In this document: positions 24,518-26,258 of the stretch, piece by piece
How positions within the stretch are numbered: the stretch's first letter is position 1
How the letters are laid out: each line of letters begins with the position of its first letter
Source of the DNA: Eubacterium sp.
GTDB taxonomy: Bacteria; Bacillota_A; Clostridia; Lachnospirales; Lachnospiraceae
Direction of reading: 5' to 3'
Length of the DNA: 26,258 bases
NCBI GenBank assembly: GCA_017475785.1
Contig: JAFVEX010000012.1
Coordinates: forward strand, 1-26,258
The notes under the pieces: model-generated
The model's database searches: none
The model's input: only the letters and a program-made list of their open reading frames with translations
Told to the model about the DNA's origin: nothing
Made by a program: the position numbers and the translations under genes

Positions 24518-26053
24518 TTATTCCTCAAAGTAAATATCATACCAGACAAGGAAGGTGTAAATTGTCCACACTTTTCTCCAGGCGTCTGAATTCCCGCCGA
24601 CATAATCGTCGAGAATTGCGTTGATCTCATCGAGTTTAAAGAATTTTCCGGCAGACGCGCTCCGGAATTTTGCCCGGACATCCTGGTTATAGCGGTCATC
24701 CGCCATCCAGATGCGGATCGGGACGATAAAACCGAGTTTTTTGCGGAACGCGACCTCGTCGGGCAGCACTCTGGACGCGGCCGTCCGGAACGCGACCTTA
24801 TTCTGCTCCTCGTTTACTTTAAAACGGGACGGCATTCTGGACGCGATATCAAAAACGCGCCGGTCTGTCAGAGGCATCCGGATCTCCAGTCCCGCTGCTG
24901 TGCTCATCTTGTCGACGTTCAGATAGATATCTCCCTCCAGCCAGATCTGAATATCCACATCTGACATTTTGGAAAGAGGATCCAGGCCTTCCGTCTCCGC
25001 GTAGATTTCCTTTGCGAGATTGATCGGCAGAACCGTCTCGTCATACCGCTGCAGGATGCGCTGCTTCTCATCCTCCTTCATAATGTTTGTATTGCCCACA
25101 TAGAAGGTCTTGAGATTCTCACCGTAGCGCTCCGCGTTCCGGTACATATTGTACCCGCCGAAAAACTCATCCGCGCCCTCGCCGGAGTAACACAGCTTCG
25201 TCTCCTTCGCCGTCTCCCTGCAGGCAATCGCGAACGCGATGGCGGAGGCGTCTCCCAGCGGCTGCTCCATATGCTCCATGACATACGGCACAACCGCGAA
25301 GTACTCCTCCGGCGTGATCAGGCAGCGCGTATTGGCGCGCCCCAGCAGCTTCGCCGTCTCTGCCGCGAGCGGAGACTCGTCAAAACGGGCGTCCTCATAG
25401 CCGCAGGAACCGGTGTTCTGAACATCAGACATCGCCAGCACATAAGAGGAATCCACGCCCCCGGACAGGAACGACCACGCATCCTCCTCCGGCTCTTTGA
25501 CCTCCGGCATCACAGCGGCAATCGTCTCATGGATCTCATTCGCCCAGTCATTCAGGGACTTACTCTCATCTGGATGAAATTCCGGCGTCCAGTACCGGCG
25601 GATTTCCATCCTGTCCCCCTGCCGGATCAGACAGCGGCCGGGCATCAGCTTCTTCAGGCCTTTGAAAAACGTCTCTTCCCCGGCCACGTATGTCAGGCTC
25701 AGATACAGCTGCAGCATCGGCTCATTCAGTTCTTTGACGAATCCCGGCTGTTCGAGAATCGGACGGATCATTGTGCCATACAGAAGCTCGCCGTCCGCGG
25801 TCTCGTAGTAATAAAAGGGCTTCGTCCCAAACGGATCACGCGCGCAGAACAGCTTTTGCTCAGCCTCGTCCCACAGCGCAAACGCGAACATGCCGTGCAG
25901 ATGCAGCGGCATTTCTTCGCCCCAGACCTCGTAGGCTTTCAGAAGAATTGCCTCCTCGCGCTGCTCACGGGACAACCCCTGATCTATTCCGAGCTCCTCC
26001 GTGAGCGCCTTCCAGTTTCTGATGTGTCCTCTGTATTCCTGAATCTGTGCCAT
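24518..26053 (-). CDS. AsnB-type asparagine synthetase lacking the N-terminal glutaminase segment
   Basis: The 511-residue protein has a complete synthetase domain. The ATP pyrophosphatase loop SGGVDSS is at 197-203. YSGEGADEFFGGY lies near 290, with DKMSTAAGLEIRMPLTD and FRKKLGFIVPIRIWM later. The N-terminal part matches the amidotransferase domain only from the strand normally reading NGEIYN (here EYRGHIRNW, residues 6-14). About 70-75 residues are absent, including the catalytic Cys and the RHRGPD region. An in-frame TGA two codons before the ATG, and the terminator upstream, rule out a longer frame in this reading. It may use free ammonia to amidate aspartate or another carboxylate. The best ribosome binding site, AAAGGGG, is rather distant (about 14 bases). 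Confidence 0.87.
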   Translation of the reverse strand: MAQIQEYRGHIRNWKALTEELGIDQGLSREQREEAILLKAYEVWGEEMPLHLHGMFAFALWDEAEQKLFCARDPFGTKPFYYYETADGELLYGTMIRPILEQPGFVKELNEPMLQLYLSLTYVAGEETFFKGLKKLMPGRCLIRQGDRMEIRRYWTPEFHPDESKSLNDWANEIHETIAAVMPEVKEPEEDAWSFLSGGVDSSYVLAMSDVQNTGSCGYEDARFDESPLAAETAKLLGRANTRCLITPEEYFAVVPYVMEHMEQPLGDASAIAFAIACRETAKETKLCYSGEGADEFFGGYNMYRNAERYGENLKTFYVGNTNIMKEDEKQRILQRYDETVLPINLAKEIYAETEGLDPLSKMSDVDIQIWLEGDIYLNVDKMSTAAGLEIRMPLTDRRVFDIASRMPSRFKVNEEQNKVAFRTAASRVLPDEVAFRKKLGFIVPIRIWMADDRYNQDVRAKFRSASAGKFFKLDEINAILDDYVGGNSDAWRKVWTIYTFLVWYDIYFEE

Positions 26054-26184
26054 CTTTCAGTATTGTTCCCCTTTCTTCTTCCATCCTTCTGGGTGTAAAT
26101 CCCGGCGCAGGATGGAGTGTTTGTACAATTCAAACGGGCTTCCGCGTCAAGAACTGCTAAATCTGTTTGTGCCTGCGAAGAAGC

Positions 26185-26237
26185 ATGAATAAAAACCGAA
26201 AACTCGCCAGGGCTCAGACAGTTCGGTTTTTATTCAT
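26185..26237. terminator. Long bidirectional terminator upstream of the AsnB-like gene
   Basis: ATGAATAAAAACCGAA (26185-26200) and TTCGGTTTTTATTCAT (26222-26237) form a perfect 16-pair stem with a 21-base loop. Each strand has TTTTT inside its descending arm, so it could stop transcription both ways. It probably ends a gene to the right of the window. Confidence 0.75.
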
Positions 26238-26258
26238 TCCGCAGACACTGCACAGATA

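Overview
The window looks like chromosomal DNA from a moderately GC-rich anaerobic Firmicute, most likely Lachnospiraceae or a near relative. This is inferred from protein families and gene style: a GlgC/GlgD pair, a TIGR03905-type TSCPD protein, a K+-dependent membrane pyrophosphatase, strong GGAGG ribosome binding sites and sigma-A-type promoters. No rRNA, tRNA or CRISPR was seen, so the taxonomy rests on these impressions only.

Layout. Positions 1-30 hold the start of a minus-strand gene that leaves the window, possibly an IS110-type transposase. Then come a family 2 glycosyltransferase (minus), a HAD phosphatase (plus), a 323-bp imperfect inverted-repeat element full of hairpins, and a small TSCPD protein. 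Positions 2785-7181 form a minus-strand MarR plus heterodimeric ABC exporter operon, with a clear promoter overlapped by a palindromic operator. Positions 7522-11080 encode two coupled plus-strand surface proteins: a zinc-ribbon/membrane/VWA/C-type-lectin protein and a NagZ-like glycosidase lipoprotein. Positions 11203-13617 carry an MgtC-like membrane protein and a cation:proton antiporter (minus). glgC and glgD (13812-16066) form the ADP-glucose step of glycogen synthesis.

Positions 16197-17240 are an AT-richer patch with a small secreted Ig-like protein and a 28-codon hydrophobic peptide gene. The peptide gene faces a convergent promoter and ends in a shared terminator, which is the architecture of a type I toxin-antitoxin locus. 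Downstream, on the minus strand, are hppA, a PurF-like protein, a membrane GDPD fused to an EF-hand loop, a YjbQ protein, an unrecognised protein and an AsnB-like synthetase.

Most notable points: the putative type I toxin-antitoxin; the structured repeat element; a 30-bp repeat (29/30 identical) starting at the stop codons of two unrelated genes; and two separate class II amidotransferase relatives (PurF-like and AsnB-like) that have both lost the N-terminal catalytic cysteine, which suggests use of free ammonia or altered roles. All functional assignments come from reading motifs; no database search was run.
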